Source of the DNA: Cyanophora paradoxa
Taxonomy: Eukaryota; Glaucocystophyceae; Cyanophorales; Cyanophoraceae
DNA: 64,000 nucleotides
Direction: 5' to 3'
Assembly: GCA_004431415.1 (NCBI GenBank)
Contig: QPMI01000542.1
Location: 186,001-250,000 of the forward strand
The notes under the pieces: model-generated
Databases searched by the model: none
Seen by the model: the letters and a program-made list of their open reading frames with translations, nothing else
What the model was told of the DNA's origin: nothing
Shown here: positions 31,850 to 43,448 of the stretch, one piece after another
Layout: each line of letters opens with the position of its first letter
Numbering within the stretch: position 1 is the stretch's first letter
Made by a program: the position numbers and the translations under genes

Positions 31850-32345
31850 GGGCAGGGCGGGGCGGGCCTGGGCGAGGAGCTGGAGGTAAACGTCGTGGCC
31901 GGCCGCGGCGTTCGGGATGAGCTCAAAGCTCCCCAGGGCCCCCAGCGCCTCCGCCATCTGCCCGCGAGTCGCGATCAGGCCCGGAGGGGGAAAGCTCAAG
32001 GGCGGGGGGCCAGGGGCGGGGGCGCCTGCTTGATGAAGAGGAAGGAGCCGTGCGGGGCCATGCGCCCCGCGAAGAAGCGGACGAGCACCGGCCGCCTCGC
32101 GCGCTCCAGCACCGCCCGCAGCTTCCTCAGCAGGGGGTACACCACCTGCGCTGGAGGTGAGGAGCCGGCGAGGGCGGCGGGGGTACGAGAGGGGCGCCCG
32201 CCTTGTGGGCGTTCCAGGCGGCCTGGAGGGGGCGGGGAGGGGGGTACCGAGGCCGGGGAGCAGGAGCAGGCGCTCGCCGTAGTGGGCGGCCGCCCCCGGC
32301 GGCTCGACGTCCGTCCCCGAGACGAAGTAGTCGATCTGGGGCCAG
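31850..32345 (-). pseudogene. GT41 fragment (four internal exons)
   Basis: The minus strand reads, in gene order, IDYFVSGTDVEPPGAAAHYG, a trace of the AWNAHK exon, LRKLRAVLERARRPVLVRFF followed by AGRMAPHGSFLFIKQ, then MAEALGALGSFELIPN ending VYLQLLAQ. The YYKAASSGYPP exon is missing and a few extra residues lie in the FELIPN exon. A gene fragment. Confidence 0.8.
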
Positions 32346-32606
32346 GTGCGTGCACGAGAAATATCCTGATCGATGATGAAAGGTGCGGGAATGGGATCGA
32401 TAGCAGCTCATGCTTTAGTCTTAGGACCCCGAACACGAATATCAATCAGAGGCCATAGCCAGCTCGAAGTTTTCCGAAACAACACCAGCAAATTGGCAGC
32501 AATACAAGATGATGGGCAAGAAAGGTACAGGCACGAATAGGAGGCTGGGAAGACGCAGGATTGAACGCAGCGTCAACGTCAACGTTACAGGGACAGCTGC
32601 AGGTTG

Positions 32607-34424
32607 CTACTCGTAGGAGATCTGCACGTGGAGAAGGGCGCCTCGTAGTGCTTCGCGCTTGAAGTCGTCCAGAGCAGCGGCGGCCGCGCCCTTGATCACG
32701 AGGCGGCGCAGGCGCTTGAGGGAGGAGACGGCGACGAATCCGCCCGCAGAGCCGAGGGGGAGCGGCGACTTGAAGGTGAGCTTCTGGAGGGAGGGGACGT
32801 CCGAGGCAAGGCGCTGCGACAGAGCATGCACATAAGCCCGCGGGACGAAGCTAAACACACGTCACGCGGGAACGAAATAATTTATGCTGAGACCTTCAGG
32901 AATGCGCCTGAAATTTCCGTGTGTCCAATGCAAGTAAGGGAAAGGGACGTGAGATTTATCCACTGCTTCACGGACTGCTGAGCGAAGGTCGAGAAGGCCC
33001 TCGATGGCAAAATCAATTCCAGGCCCTGCACTCTACGGTCAACGCGGCTGGATGCGACACCTCATTATAGAATTATTTCGATTAAAATAGATTGAGGTAG
33101 GGCTCACGTTCAACGCGGTGATCCTTGAAGCAGCAGCAGCGAACGAAGCGGCAGCAGCTTCACCGAGATCTTCTTGATTGATGATAGCTTGTCGGAGGCT
33201 GCCGGCGAGGGGCAGGAGCGCCGAGATGTCCGCTGGACCCCTCATGTTCAGGCAAACGAACTCCAGCTGCCTCATGCCGCTGAGGAAGCCGGTGTACGAG
33301 TGATGAACAGAGACGTCGTATGCTAATCGAGGATGCTGTACACGTCAGCATATACAGTTTACATCAGCATAAGCCTCGCAACTGCCTCTCACCGCGCAGA
33401 GAAGGAAGGCCGGAGAGCGGCTGCAGATCCGCTTCGGAAGCGCTTGGCCAGAACCAGGAACCCTCCTCGTCAAAGAACGCTGCGAAACGTGCTTTATCAG
33501 AAGCTAAAGATTGCCGGCTACGAAATAAACCGATTGAATAGCGTATACGTACTCATTCGCAGATGCTCCAGCTTCTGGAAAGCAGCGACCGACGAGAAGA
33601 CGGGAAGCAGCGCACCGTTGACAATGAAGCCACAGGCCAATCGCTTTAGCGTGGGGGCCAGCGGTGCAAGAGCTTGCAGTGTCTCGAAGGATATCGGAAA
33701 ACTTTGCGGAAAAAGGTATTAACAAATGAAGGTTGTTGCGAGGCTGGGGCTCGAGAAGGGTGGCTCACTTGACTAATGCCAACGCCTGCAATGGAAGCGA
33801 AGCCAACGCCTGCAGGGCGCCCTGGACGATCGGACCAGCCACCACACTGATATTCTCCTTCGGCCAGACCTTCGATACTTCCCTAATGAACAACTGAAAG
33901 TGCGACCGAGATCAGCGGATGTTGGGATTCGAGAGAAAGGCAATCGCTACCTGCTCGAGGCGCGAAAAGTGCTGAACTGCAGGCAGAACAGCCGGAGAAA
34001 GAGGACCTTCGAATAACATGCCCAGCTGTGTGAGCTGCCCGCCAAAACATTTGCTCAACTTGATGAAAGAGTCACCGCTGGGATCGCCGTTCGCCAGAAC
34101 AAGAGAGCGCAAAGCTTCCCGGCGTTTTCTCGGCTGGTCAAGAAGCGCATCGATGAATCTGTCGCTGGATAATTGGGATTGTATGCGCTGCCAGAGGCCG
34201 GGCTGCTGGGCGAGGCTGCGGAAGCGGCGGGAGATGTGGCTCAGCCGCACGAGCTCGTCGAGGATCTGGTCGGAGCAACGATGGGAGCCAGAACACTCCT
34301 TGATCAACCCGATTTCGAAGTAGCTCCACTCCGACGCCTCCCCGATGATGCGCGAGACGAGCTCGTCGGGCAGCGCGTCGAATGGGCTGCCGCCGGCCGC
34401 CATCGCCCCCTCCGGCGAGAGCAT
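32607..34424 (-). CDS. F-box/LRR protein, copy 2
   Basis: Exon 1 starts MLSPEGAMAAGGSPFDALPD (ATG at 34424, second ATG at 34403). The F-box is PDELVSRIIGEASEWSY...LVRLSHISRRFRSLAQQPGLW. LRR exons follow: ISVVAGPIVQGALQALASLP, ISFETLQALAPLAPTLKRLA, ASEADLQPLSGLPSLRG, SGMRQLEFVCLNMRGPADIS, SVKQWINLTSLSLTCIGHTE and KLTFKSPLPLGSAGGFVAVS, ending VQISYE. It is nearly identical to copy 3, and the two lie about 4.3 kb apart in the same direction, so they arose by tandem duplication of a GT41-fragment plus F-box block. No frame break was found. Expected role: substrate adaptor of an SCF ubiquitin ligase. Confidence 0.75.
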
Positions 34425-34449
34425 CACAGTGGGGGCTGCGGACAAGCTT

Positions 34450-35040
34450 AAGGTGCATCGATATATCTCGAATTCGAATCGCGCAGAATCCGCGAAGAAT
34501 TCAGTTGTAAGAATTCAGGGTTTAAATTGCATTATTGCACGCAGCTGCAGTTCTAAGGTTCGAAATCGATTCGCAGACCTGCCGGCAGCGCGTCTTCCGC
34601 CCTCAGCCGCTTCGCCGCCCCCTCGCCGCGGCGCGCTCCAATGATCGATATCGTGCAAAGGCCCTGGGATTCGTGTCAGGATCTTCGTCCACAAATGTAC
34701 GTATACGCATACAACGCACGTTGACCAAGCAGACACCCTGCTCGCTCTCGTGCCGCAGCGCTCGCGCGCGATCGCTCGGGGCAGCGCGCTTAAGCTTGCA
34801 ATTCTTGTACCACGGCGGCCGCGGCAGGTAAATGTTTCCCCCCTACCAATTAACTTAGGCGCAACTTTTTTCAACAGTATATATACGTCTCCTCTACACT
34901 TAATAAAAGTTTCCTTAATTGTCTCCGACACCGTCGAAAACTAACTAGCTATATATAGCATAGTAAGGCTCGAGATCGAGGCGTCCACGACACCCGCATG
35001 CACGTGCCGCAGTGCAGGCAGGCAGTCAACACTCAACGAA
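34450..35040. other. Upstream region of F-box copy 2, duplicated at 38.78-39.23 kb
   Basis: No gene. 34440-34903 matches 38766-39231 almost base for base, then the match stops abruptly where the 3.2-kb insertion begins in the other copy. From about 35004 (GTGCCGCAGTGCAGGCA) it matches 42413 onwards. Confidence 0.75.
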
Positions 35041-35049
35041 GCTCATATA

Positions 35050-36660
35050 GCGGTCACGCGCGCAGGAGGGCCCCGGCGGGGCGGGGCGGGGCGGGGCGGG
35101 GCGGGGCGGGGCGGACGCGGAGGGGGTGGCGGGCGGGCGGGGCGGCGGTCGGCGGCGAGGGTCGCGTGGTGGGCGACGAGGAACTCGAACGAGGCCACCA
35201 GCAGCGCCCCCAGCCGCCCCGCCCCCCCGAACACCTGCCCCCGGCCCCGCCCCTCAGCTGTACCCCCCGAGGGGAGGGGGAGAGGGCCCGGCCTGCTTCT
35301 GGACGTCGACGGCGCGGGCGGCGCGCAGGGCCGACTCGTAGAAGGCGCTGGGGCGGGGCGGGGGTACGGGTCGGCCGCGGGCTCGCCCCGGGGCGGGGGG
35401 TACGGGCACCGGTCCTCGGCGAGGCGGCGGACGAGGGCGACGAGGGCGGCGTCCGTGCCCGCCACCAGCTCCCCACCCCGCCTGGCCCGCCCCGGCCCCC
35501 CGCCGGCAGGGGCCGAGCCGTTGGGCGGCTGAGGGCAGCGCGAGCAGACCCTGCGGAGCTGCCCGGCGGCCCAGCGGCCTGCGCGCGCGCATCGGAGACG
35601 AAGGAGTGAGCGGGGCGGGGCGGGGCGGGGCGGGGCAAGTAGGTGGGCTGGGCTGGGTGGCGGGCGGGTGGGCGGGGTGGGCGCCGCGGGGCGGGGCGGG
35701 GTGGGCGATCCAGAGTGAAGCGGGTGGGGGTGGGCGGGTGGGGCGGGACGGGGCGGGGCGGGCGGGCGGGGCGGGGCGGGGCGGGGCGGGCGGGCGGGGC
35801 GGGCCTGGGCGAGGAGCTGGAGGTAGACGTCGTGGCCGGCGTTCGGAATGAGCTCGAAGCTCCCCAGGCCCCCCAGCGCCTCCGCCATCTGCCGGCGTGT
35901 CGCGATCAGGCCCGGAGGGGAAACGCGATCAGGCCCGGAGGGGGAAAGCTCAAGGGCGGGGGGCCAGGGGCGGGGGCGCCTGCTTGATGAAGAGGAAGGA
36001 GCCGTGCGGGGCCATGCGCCCCGCGAAGAAGCGGACGAGCACCGGCCGCCTCGCGCGCTCCAGCACCCCCCGCAGCTTCCCCAGCAGGGGGTACACCACC
36101 TGCGCTGGAGATGAGGAGCCGGCGAGGGCGGCGGGGGTGCGAGAGGGGCGCCCGCCTTGTGGGCGTTCCAGGCGCAGCTGAAGACGAAGGGCGGGAGGGC
36201 GCCGCCGGGCCCCGGGGCGAACGGGTCGCTCGCGTTCGCGGGGGGGTACCCCGACGAGGCCGCCTTGTAGTACGCCGTCCCTGCGCGCCGCGGCCGCGCG
36301 GTTGGCGGGGCGGTCTGGACGGGGCGGGGGGGGGGGGGGTTACCGAGGCCGGGGAGGAGGAGCAGGTGCTCGCCGTAGTGGGCGGCCGCCCCCGGCGGCT
36401 CGACGTCCGTCCCCGAGACGAAGTAGTCGATCTGGGGGGGGGGGGGGTAGGGGGGTACGGAGACGGAGAACTCGAGCGGGGCGGACCTCGGTACCCCACG
36501 CGGAGGCGGGCTGCCCGAACGAGGCGACCATGATCGGGGCAAGGCGCGTGCACGCCAGCACCGTCGACCCTGGGGCCGCGCGGGTCGGTGGGGGTACGCG
36601 AGCGGAGCGGGGGGGGGGGGTAATCGGCCGCACCGTCCATGGGCTCAGCCGTCGTTAGCC
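35050..36660 (-). pseudogene. GT41 copy truncated at its 5-prime end
   Basis: The minus strand holds consecutive GT41 exons from MDG|STVLACTRLAPIMVASF onward: GQPASAWGTE, IDYFVSGTDVEPPGAAAHYG, YYKAASSGYPPANASDPFAP, the AWNAHK exon end, LGKLRGVLERARRPVLVRFF, MAEALGGLGSFELIPNAGHD, and tail pieces RWAAGQLRR, AFYESALRAARAVDVQKQAG and LGALLVASFEFLVAHHATLA. The exon with the NGHTT sugar-nucleotide motif is missing, replaced by long GGCGGGGCGGG satellite (35.6-35.8 kb). The signal peptide and N-terminal exons are also absent. Confidence 0.8.
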
Positions 36661-36908
36661 AGGCTTCGTCCAGCCAGCTGCCAATAGCCAGCTGCCAGGC
36701 GCGTGCACGCCAGCACCGTCGAGGTGCGTGCACGAGAAATATCCTGATAAACGGTGCGGGAATGGGATCGATAGCAGCTCATGCTTTAATCTTAGGACCC
36801 CGAATACGAATATCAATCATATCAATCAGGTACGAATAGGAGGCTGGGGGAACGCAGGATCAAACGCAGCGTCAACGTTAACGTTACAGGGACAGCTGCA
36901 GGTTGCTA

Positions 36909-38750
36909 CTAGTACTCGTACGAGATCTGCACGTGGAGAAGGGCACCGCGCAGTGCTTCGCGCTTGAAGTCGTCCAGAGCAGCGGCGGCCGCGCCCTTGA
37001 TCACGAGGCGGCGCAGGCGCTTGAGGGAGGAGACGGCGACGAATCCGCCCGCAGAGCCGAGGGGGAGCGGCGACTTGACGGTGAGCTTCTGGAGGGAGGG
37101 GACGTCCGAGGCAAGGCGCTGCGGCAGAGCATGCACATAAGCCCGCGGGACGAAGCTAAACACACGTCACGCGTAAACGAAATGATTTATGCTGAGACCT
37201 TCAGGAATGCGCCTGAAATTTCCGTGTGTCCAATGCAAGTAAGGGAAAGGGACGTGAGATTTATCCACTGCTTCACGGACTGCTGAGCGAAGGTCGAGAA
37301 GGCCCTCGATGGCAAAATCAATTCCAGGCCCTGCACTCTACGGTCAACGCGGCTGGATGCGCAAGCATGCGACACCTCATTAATATTATAGAATTATTTC
37401 GATTAAAATAGATTGCGGTAGGGCTCACGTTCAACGCGGTGATCCTTGAAGCAGCAGCAGCGAACGAAGCGGCAGCAGCTTCACCGAGATCTTCTTGATT
37501 GATGATAGCTTGTCGGAGGCTGCCGGCGAGGGGCAGGAGCGCCGAGATGTCCGCTGGACCCTGCATGTTCAGGCAGATGAACTCCAGCTGTCGCATGCCG
37601 CTGAGGAAGCCGGTGTGCGAGTGATGAACAGAGACGTCGTATGCTAATCGAGGATGCTGTACACGTCAGCATATATAGTTTACATCAGCATAAGCCTCGC
37701 AACTGCCTCTCACCGCGCAGAGAAGAAAGGCCGGAGAGCGGCTGCAGATCCGCTTCGGAAGCGCTTGGCCAGAACCAGGAACCCTCCTCGTCAAAGAACG
37801 CTGCGAAACGTGCTTTATCAGAAGCTAAAGATTGCCGGCTACGAAATAAACCGATTGAATAGCGTATACGTACTCATTCGCAGATGCTCCAGCTTCTGGA
37901 AAGCAGCGACCGACGAGAAGACGGGAAGCAGCGCACCGTTGACAATGAAGCCACAGGCCAATCGCTTTAGCGTGGGGGCCAGCGGTGCAAGAGCTTGCAG
38001 TGTCTCGAAGGATATCGGAAAACTTTGCGGAAAAATTAAAGGTGTTAACAAATGAAGGTTGTTGCGAGGCTGGGGCTCGAGAAGGGTGGCTCACTTGACT
38101 AATGCCAACGCCTGCAATGGAAGCGAAGCCAACGCCTGCAGGGCGCCCTGGAAGATCGGACCAGCCACCACACTGATATTCTCCTTCGGCCAGACCTTCG
38201 ATCCTTCCCTAATGAACAACTGAAAGTGCGACCGAGATCAGCGGATGTTGGGATTCGAGAGAAAGGCAATCGCTACCTGCTCGAGGCGCGAAAAGTGCTG
38301 AACTGCAGGCAGAACAGCCGGAGAAAGAGGACCTTCGAATAACATGCCCAGCTGTGTGAGCTGCCCGCCAAAACATTTGCTCAACTTGATGAATGAGTCG
38401 CCGCTGGGATTGCCGTTCGCCAGAACAAGAGAGCGCAGAGCTTCCCGGCGTTTTCTCGGCTGGTCAAGAAGCGCATCGATGAATCTGTCGCTGGCTAATT
38501 GGGATTGCATGCGCTCCCAGAGGCTGGGCTGCTGGGCCAGGCTGCGGAAGCGACGGCAGACGTGGCTGAGCCGCACGAGCTGGTCGAGAAACTGATCGGT
38601 GCAACGACGGGAGCCAGAACACTCCTTGATCAACCCGATTTCGAAGTAGCTCCACTCCGACGCCTCCCCGATGATGCGCGAGACGAGCTCGTCGGGCAGC
38701 GCGTCGAATGGGCTGCCGCCGGCCGCCATCGCCCCCTCCGGCGAGAGCAT
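36909..38750 (-). CDS. F-box/LRR protein, copy 3
   Basis: A near-identical paralogue of copy 2. Exon 1 begins MLSPEGAMAAGGSPFDALPD (ATG 38750, alternative 38729). The F-box reads PDELVSRIIGEASEWSY...LVRLSHVCRRFRSLAQQPSLW, with the same LRR exons. The protein ends VQISYEY, one residue longer than copy 2 because the stop has shifted. An 11-bp indel near 38036 lies in an intron. No frame break was found. It shares the divergent upstream sequence of copy 2 until the insertion at about 39231. Confidence 0.75.
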
Positions 38751-39227
38751 CGCAGTGGGGGCTGCGGACAAGCTTAAGGTGCATCGATATATCTCGAATC
38801 GCGCAGAATCCGCGAAGAATTCAGTTGCAAGAATTCAGGGTTTAAATTGCATTATTGCACGCAGCTGCAGTTCTAAGGTTCGAAATCGATTCGCCGACCT
38901 GCCGGCAGCGCGTCTTCCGCCCTCAGCCGCTTCGCCGCCCCCTCGCGCTCCAATGATCGATATCGTGCAAATTTAAAGGCCCTGGGATTCGTGTCAGGAT
39001 CTTCGTCCACAAAATGTACGTATACGCATACAGCGCACGTTGACCAAGCAGACACCCTGCTCGCTCTCGTGCCGCAGCGCTCGCGATCGCTCGGGGCAGC
39101 GCGCTTAAGCTTGCAATTCTTGTACCACGGCGGCCGCGGCAGGTAAATGTTCACGGTTTTCCCCCTACCAATTAACTTAGGCGCAACTTTTTTCAACAGT
39201 ATATATATATACGTCTCCTCTACACTT

Positions 39228-39305
39228 AACAAGCAGGGGGGCAAGCCCCCCCCGCACCCCCCCATTAACTGATGATCGATATCATGACCGTCGGACATAG
39301 CGCTA
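39228..39305 (+). repeat. GC hairpin motif, inverted copy at about 41056-41132
   Basis: AACAAGCAGGGGGGCAAGCC continuing into C-runs, CATTAACTGATGA and GTCGGACAT. Its reverse complement, slightly altered, lies in the loop of the palindrome near 41056-41132. It starts precisely where homology between the two F-box upstream regions ends, so it marks one end of an insertion. Confidence 0.7.
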
Positions 39306-39562
39306 GCTATAGCGATCGCACGCGAATTCGAAAGAAACTTGCACGCAGAAATGAATTTTTTCGCGATCTGGAATTCGAAGCATGTATACGTAGATCTAAA
39401 TCTGCAGCTGAACTTCAATCCAATCGAGAAACGCGCAGCGTTGACGTCAGCGCCATACGCGTCGCGTCGGCCGCGCCGACCTCGATCTAGACTCTCAGAT
39501 CTTGAGCTTCGGAAGCGGAGCTATAAGATCTAGCGATAGATCGGAACTGTTACAATTAGCTA

Positions 39563-40516
39563 TACTAAGTTATAACTTATTACTTATGACGCATGCGGAC
39601 ACCCGTAAAAAAACTCAGTTCTCACGGAACGGCCGAGCCAAAAATCTTCGGTAACTTGATTGAGGTCAGAAAACTTACCTTAGGGTTGTGTCAACGCATA
39701 TGAGAACACAGTGTGGTATACGGTATATAACACCAGATTAAGGAACTGAAATTTTTACTTTCCGCGTTAATATTAGGTACCGCGCTTATTCTCGAAATCC
39801 ACTGCGAGAACGCCAGATACATTACCCCCAAGTGAAACTAAATTCAAAATGTCAGCGCGTTAATTTAATAAAAAATGGCAATTTTGATTTTGCCCCCCCC
39901 GCGGATCGATATCGATCGATCGAAGATCAGTTTAGGTTTTAAAGAAATTTTCATGCATGAAGTTCGCAGTCCCAGTGCCTACGCGCGTTCCACGCGCGTA
40001 CCGCGCGCGCGCGCGCGTCACGGCGTACGTACTGGTACGGACCGCCGGGACCGGGTCGGACCCGTACGGTTACTACGGTACGTGCCACCGTGGCACGGTG
40101 CGCCGCCACGGACCACGGTGCGCGTCGTGACCGTCGGACCGTGTGACCGTCGGACGCGGCCCGGCGGGGCGAGTCCCGGGCGACGCGAGCCGCCGGCCAG
40201 GCGCCGCTCGCGACGACGACTCGTCCACTTGCAATTGAGTCAACGTCATGACTGTGACTCTGTGAGCTGCCAGGCTGTCGGGCAACTTCTTAAAAAAAAC
40301 CCTTCACCCCCGGGCCAGTACGTATATATACGATCCGACTCGGCGTCGACTCGGCGAGTTGGCGTCGTAACTTGGCGATCGGTTGACGTGTGTCACCAGT
40401 GACTCACCACTGTACGTTACGGTCCCGCGCGAGTCGAGTTTTCCCCAGCAGTTTACTAGAGTTAAGCTGGCCAGTGGCGTGCATGGAAAGTGGTAGATAA
40501 CGGAAGTAACGGAAAG
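39563..40516 (+). repeat. 954-bp direct repeat, left copy
   Basis: Starts TACTAAGTTATAACTTATTA and ends AACGGAAGTAACGGAAAG; identical by eye to 41327-42280, offset 1764 bp. It includes a 175-codon open frame (39875-40402) rich in Arg/Pro with no domain, judged non-coding. Confidence 0.95.
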
Positions 40517-40612
40517 CTTAAGTGGCGGATAACGTTTTAACGGACGTTTCCGGAAAGTAACGGACAGCTTAAGTGGCGGATAGCGAAAAGTAACGGAAAG
40601 TAACGGAAACAC
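40480..40612 (+). repeat. AAGTAACGGA short tandem repeats
   Basis: Interspersed copies of GGATAACG, GGAAAGTAACGGA and AGCTTAAGTGGCGGATA straddle the right end of the left 954-bp repeat. Confidence 0.7.
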
Positions 40613-40865
40613 GTGCCACGGTGTGCACTGTACATGTAGTCTGCCGCTGTTAACGTTCTACTGCTATAGCTACTGTAGGCTTTAAACGTAGCTACAGGCT
40701 ACAGCCTGCAGCAGCAGCCGCTGAGCTGTCGTTACCCGGCCGCGGTTGCGCTTATTTAGCAACCGTGTACATACCGTAGTACGTATATATATACTAGTGC
40801 TACTGCGCATGCAGCTAGCCGTTGAGCGCTGCTGCGCATCCTTGCAATTGTGCAGACGGAGCACA

Positions 40866-41324
40866 TCATGATCAGCAGGTAAATTCGAAGTCAACGCGTA
40901 CGCGTACGCAGCGCTAGCGAAAATTAATTAAACAGTGATTATTTCGAAGCCGCTGAGCACCCGTTCCTTAAGTAGCGCGACTGTATATTCGAATACGTAT
41001 ACGAAGCCGAGGAAGATTATTCTTTTGTCCTGAAAACGTCTGCATGTAAATTTCTTTCTTCCTGCATGTCCGACAGTCATGGTCATCAGTAAATGGGGGG
41101 GTGCGGGGGGGCTTGCCCCCCTGCTTGTTATATATTTCGAATCTTGCGCAGTTTGCCAGAACGACGGACGTTTTCAGGACAAAAGAATTCGAATAATCTT
41201 CGCGGCCGCCGGGCACTTCACGATCCGGAGCGGGTGCTTATAAGCAGCGGCTTCGACAAAATCAGGATCACTGCTTTCGCGATCGCAATCGCTGCGTTGA
41301 CTTCGAATTCACCTGCTGATGCGC
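40866..41324. repeat. Large imperfect palindrome
   Basis: The left arm (40866-41040) and right arm (41166-41324) are inverted copies. Matching landmarks are ATCAGCAGGT/ACCTGCTGAT, TTCGAAGTCAACGC/GCGTTGACTTCGAA, TTCGAAGCCGCT/AGCGGCTTCG, GAAGATTATTC/GAATAATCTTC and TCTTTTGTCCTGAAAACGT/ACGTTTTCAGGACAAAAGA. The loop of about 125 bp holds the GC hairpin motif. Confidence 0.85.
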
Positions 41325-41326
41325 CG

Positions 41327-42280
41327 TACTAAGTTATAACTTATTACTTATGACGCATGCGGACACCCGTAAAAAAACTCAGTTCTCACGGAACGGCCGA
41401 GCCAAAAATCTTCGGTAACTTGATTGAGGTCAGAAAACTTACCTTAGGGTTGTGTCAACGCATATGAGAACACAGTGTGGTATACGGTATATAACACCAG
41501 ATTAAGGAACTGAAATTTTTACTTTCCGCGTTAATATTAGGTACCGCGCTTATTCTCGAAATCCACTGCGAGAACGCCAGATACATTACCCCCAAGTGAA
41601 ACTAAATTCAAAATGTCAGCGCGTTAATTTAATAAAAAATGGCAATTTTGATTTTGCCCCCCCCGCGGATCGATATCGATCGATCGAAGATCAGTTTAGG
41701 TTTTAAAGAAATTTTCATGCATGAAGTTCGCAGTCCCAGTGCCTACGCGCGTTCCACGCGCGTACCGCGCGCGCGCGCGCGTCACGGCGTACGTACTGGT
41801 ACGGACCGCCGGGACCGGGTCGGACCCGTACGGTTACTACGGTACGTGCCACCGTGGCACGGTGCGCCGCCACGGACCACGGTGCGCGTCGTGACCGTCG
41901 GACCGTGTGACCGTCGGACGCGGCCCGGCGGGGCGAGTCCCGGGCGACGCGAGCCGCCGGCCAGGCGCCGCTCGCGACGACGACTCGTCCACTTGCAATT
42001 GAGTCAACGTCATGACTGTGACTCTGTGAGCTGCCAGGCTGTCGGGCAACTTCTTAAAAAAAACCCTTCACCCCCGGGCCAGTACGTATATATACGATCC
42101 GACTCGGCGTCGACTCGGCGAGTTGGCGTCGTAACTTGGCGATCGGTTGACGTGTGTCACCAGTGACTCACCACTGTACGTTACGGTCCCGCGCGAGTCG
42201 AGTTTTCCCCAGCAGTTTACTAGAGTTAAGCTGGCCAGTGGCGTGCATGGAAAGTGGTAGATAACGGAAGTAACGGAAAG
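41327..42280 (+). repeat. 954-bp direct repeat, right copy
   Basis: Identical by eye to 39563-40516, followed by an A/T-rich TGTTTTTTTT. It ends within the 3.2-kb insertion. Confidence 0.95.
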
Positions 42281-42459
42281 TGTTTTTTTTAAAGATCTAC
42301 GGCGGGCGTACCCACTCGTAGTACACAACGAGGATACAAGTCACGGTATCAGGAATCACGGGGATTCGAAGTACAACGAAGCGGAAACAGCAGGAACAGC
42401 ACGTCACACGGCGTGCCGCAGTGCAGGCACTGCGGCAGCAGGCAGTCAACACTCAACGA

Positions 42460-42970
42460 AGCTCATATAGCGGTCACGCGCGCAGGAGGGCCCCGGCGGG
42501 GCGGGGCGGGGCGGGGCGGGGCGGGGCGGACGCGGAGGGGCGTGGCGGGGCGGGCGGGGTGGCGGTCGGCGGCGAGGGTCGCGTGGTGGGCGACGAGGAA
42601 CTCGAACGAGGCCGCCAGCAGCGCCCCCAGCCGCCCCGCCTCCCCGAACACCTGCCCCCGCCCCGCCCCTCAGCTGTACCCCCCGAGGGGGGGGGGAGAG
42701 GGCCCGCCTGCTTCTCGACGTCGACGGCGCGCGCGGCGCGCAAGGCTGACTCGTAGAAGGCGCTGGGGCGGGGCGGGGCGGGGGTACGGGTCAAGCGGGG
42801 GCTGGCCCCGGGGCGGGGGGTACGGGCACCGGTCCTCGGCGAGGCGGCGGACGAGGGCGACGAAGGCGGCGTCCGTGTCCGCCACCAGCTCCGCCATTCC
42901 TGCCTGCAGCTGGCTCGCCCCGGCCCCCGGTTGGGAAACGGTCGTCGAAAAATACCTGAGAGGCCCGGCA
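42460..42970 (-). pseudogene. GT41 C-terminal fragment
   Basis: Tail exons on the minus strand: MAELVADTDAAFVALVRRLA, AFYESALRAARAVDVEKQAG and LGALLAASFEFLVAHHATLA. It is preceded upstream by the KIF21 fragment in head-to-head orientation. Confidence 0.75.
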
Positions 42971-42984
42971 TCTATAGCTATAGC

Positions 42985-43153
42985 TAACCGTCTAAGCTTT
43001 CTGCGCCCCTCCCCGGCCCCCGTACCCCCCGCCGACGCCGTACCCCCCGCCAGGTCGCTGCTGGTGGCCGCCGAGCCGCGCCTGCTCATCTCCGCCTCCC
43101 GCGACTCGACGATCAAGGTGCCCTCCCCGGCCCCCGCGGCCCCCGGCCATTAG
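42985..43153 (+). pseudogene. KIF21 WD40 fragment
   Basis: Encodes SLLVAAEPRLLISASRDSTI then K and a GTGCCC donor, one WD40 exon with its upstream intron (GTACCCCCCGCCGACGCC). The rest of the gene is missing. Confidence 0.75.
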
Positions 43154-43448
43154 AGCCATGCGTGTGTATATATGCCGGCCGCTTAGTTTGGTGCCGTCTC
43201 CGTTCCTAACCGCCAGAACTTCGGAACTGTGCAGAGGGGTAGCTAGGATCCGGAGATGCTAGGGTAGCTTGTTTACATGAGCACCCGACCTCGAAATAGA
43301 GCATCAGAAATATGTACAAGCGCGCGCCGACATTTGCGTGTATGACGGTATGACGGGCAAGACAGGCCTAAGGGCGAGTGCTGGGAACGCCAAATTAAAC
43401 GCCTTCAGTCGAGACTCGCCTCCATGGATACTGAGCTGTGGCCTGTAG

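Larger units (their letters stand above)
39232..42412. mobile_element. 3.2-kb composite insertion, unclassified
   Basis: The tandem blocks 34.44-35.04 kb and 38.77 kb onward agree up to 34903/39231 and resume at 35004/42413, so this stretch is extra (it replaces about 100 bp). It contains two 954-bp direct repeats (39563-40516 and 41327-42280) flanking an 810-bp unique segment whose right part is a large imperfect palindrome. It is AT-richer than its surroundings, with ATCGAT, GCGCGC and GTACGT simple words. No integrase, transposase or recombinase could be read. The repeat ends are not TG...CA, so a standard LTR element is doubtful. Confidence 0.7.

Noticed and set aside
39875-40402. 175-codon ORF present twice identically (also 41639-42166)
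   Set aside because: The duplication is simply the 954-bp repeat; the product is Arg/Pro-rich with no domain and no splice context.
39563-42280. Standard LTR retrotransposon with 954-bp LTRs
   Set aside because: No TG...CA ends, no primer-binding or polypurine site, no coding capacity in the 810-bp interior, and no target duplication seen.
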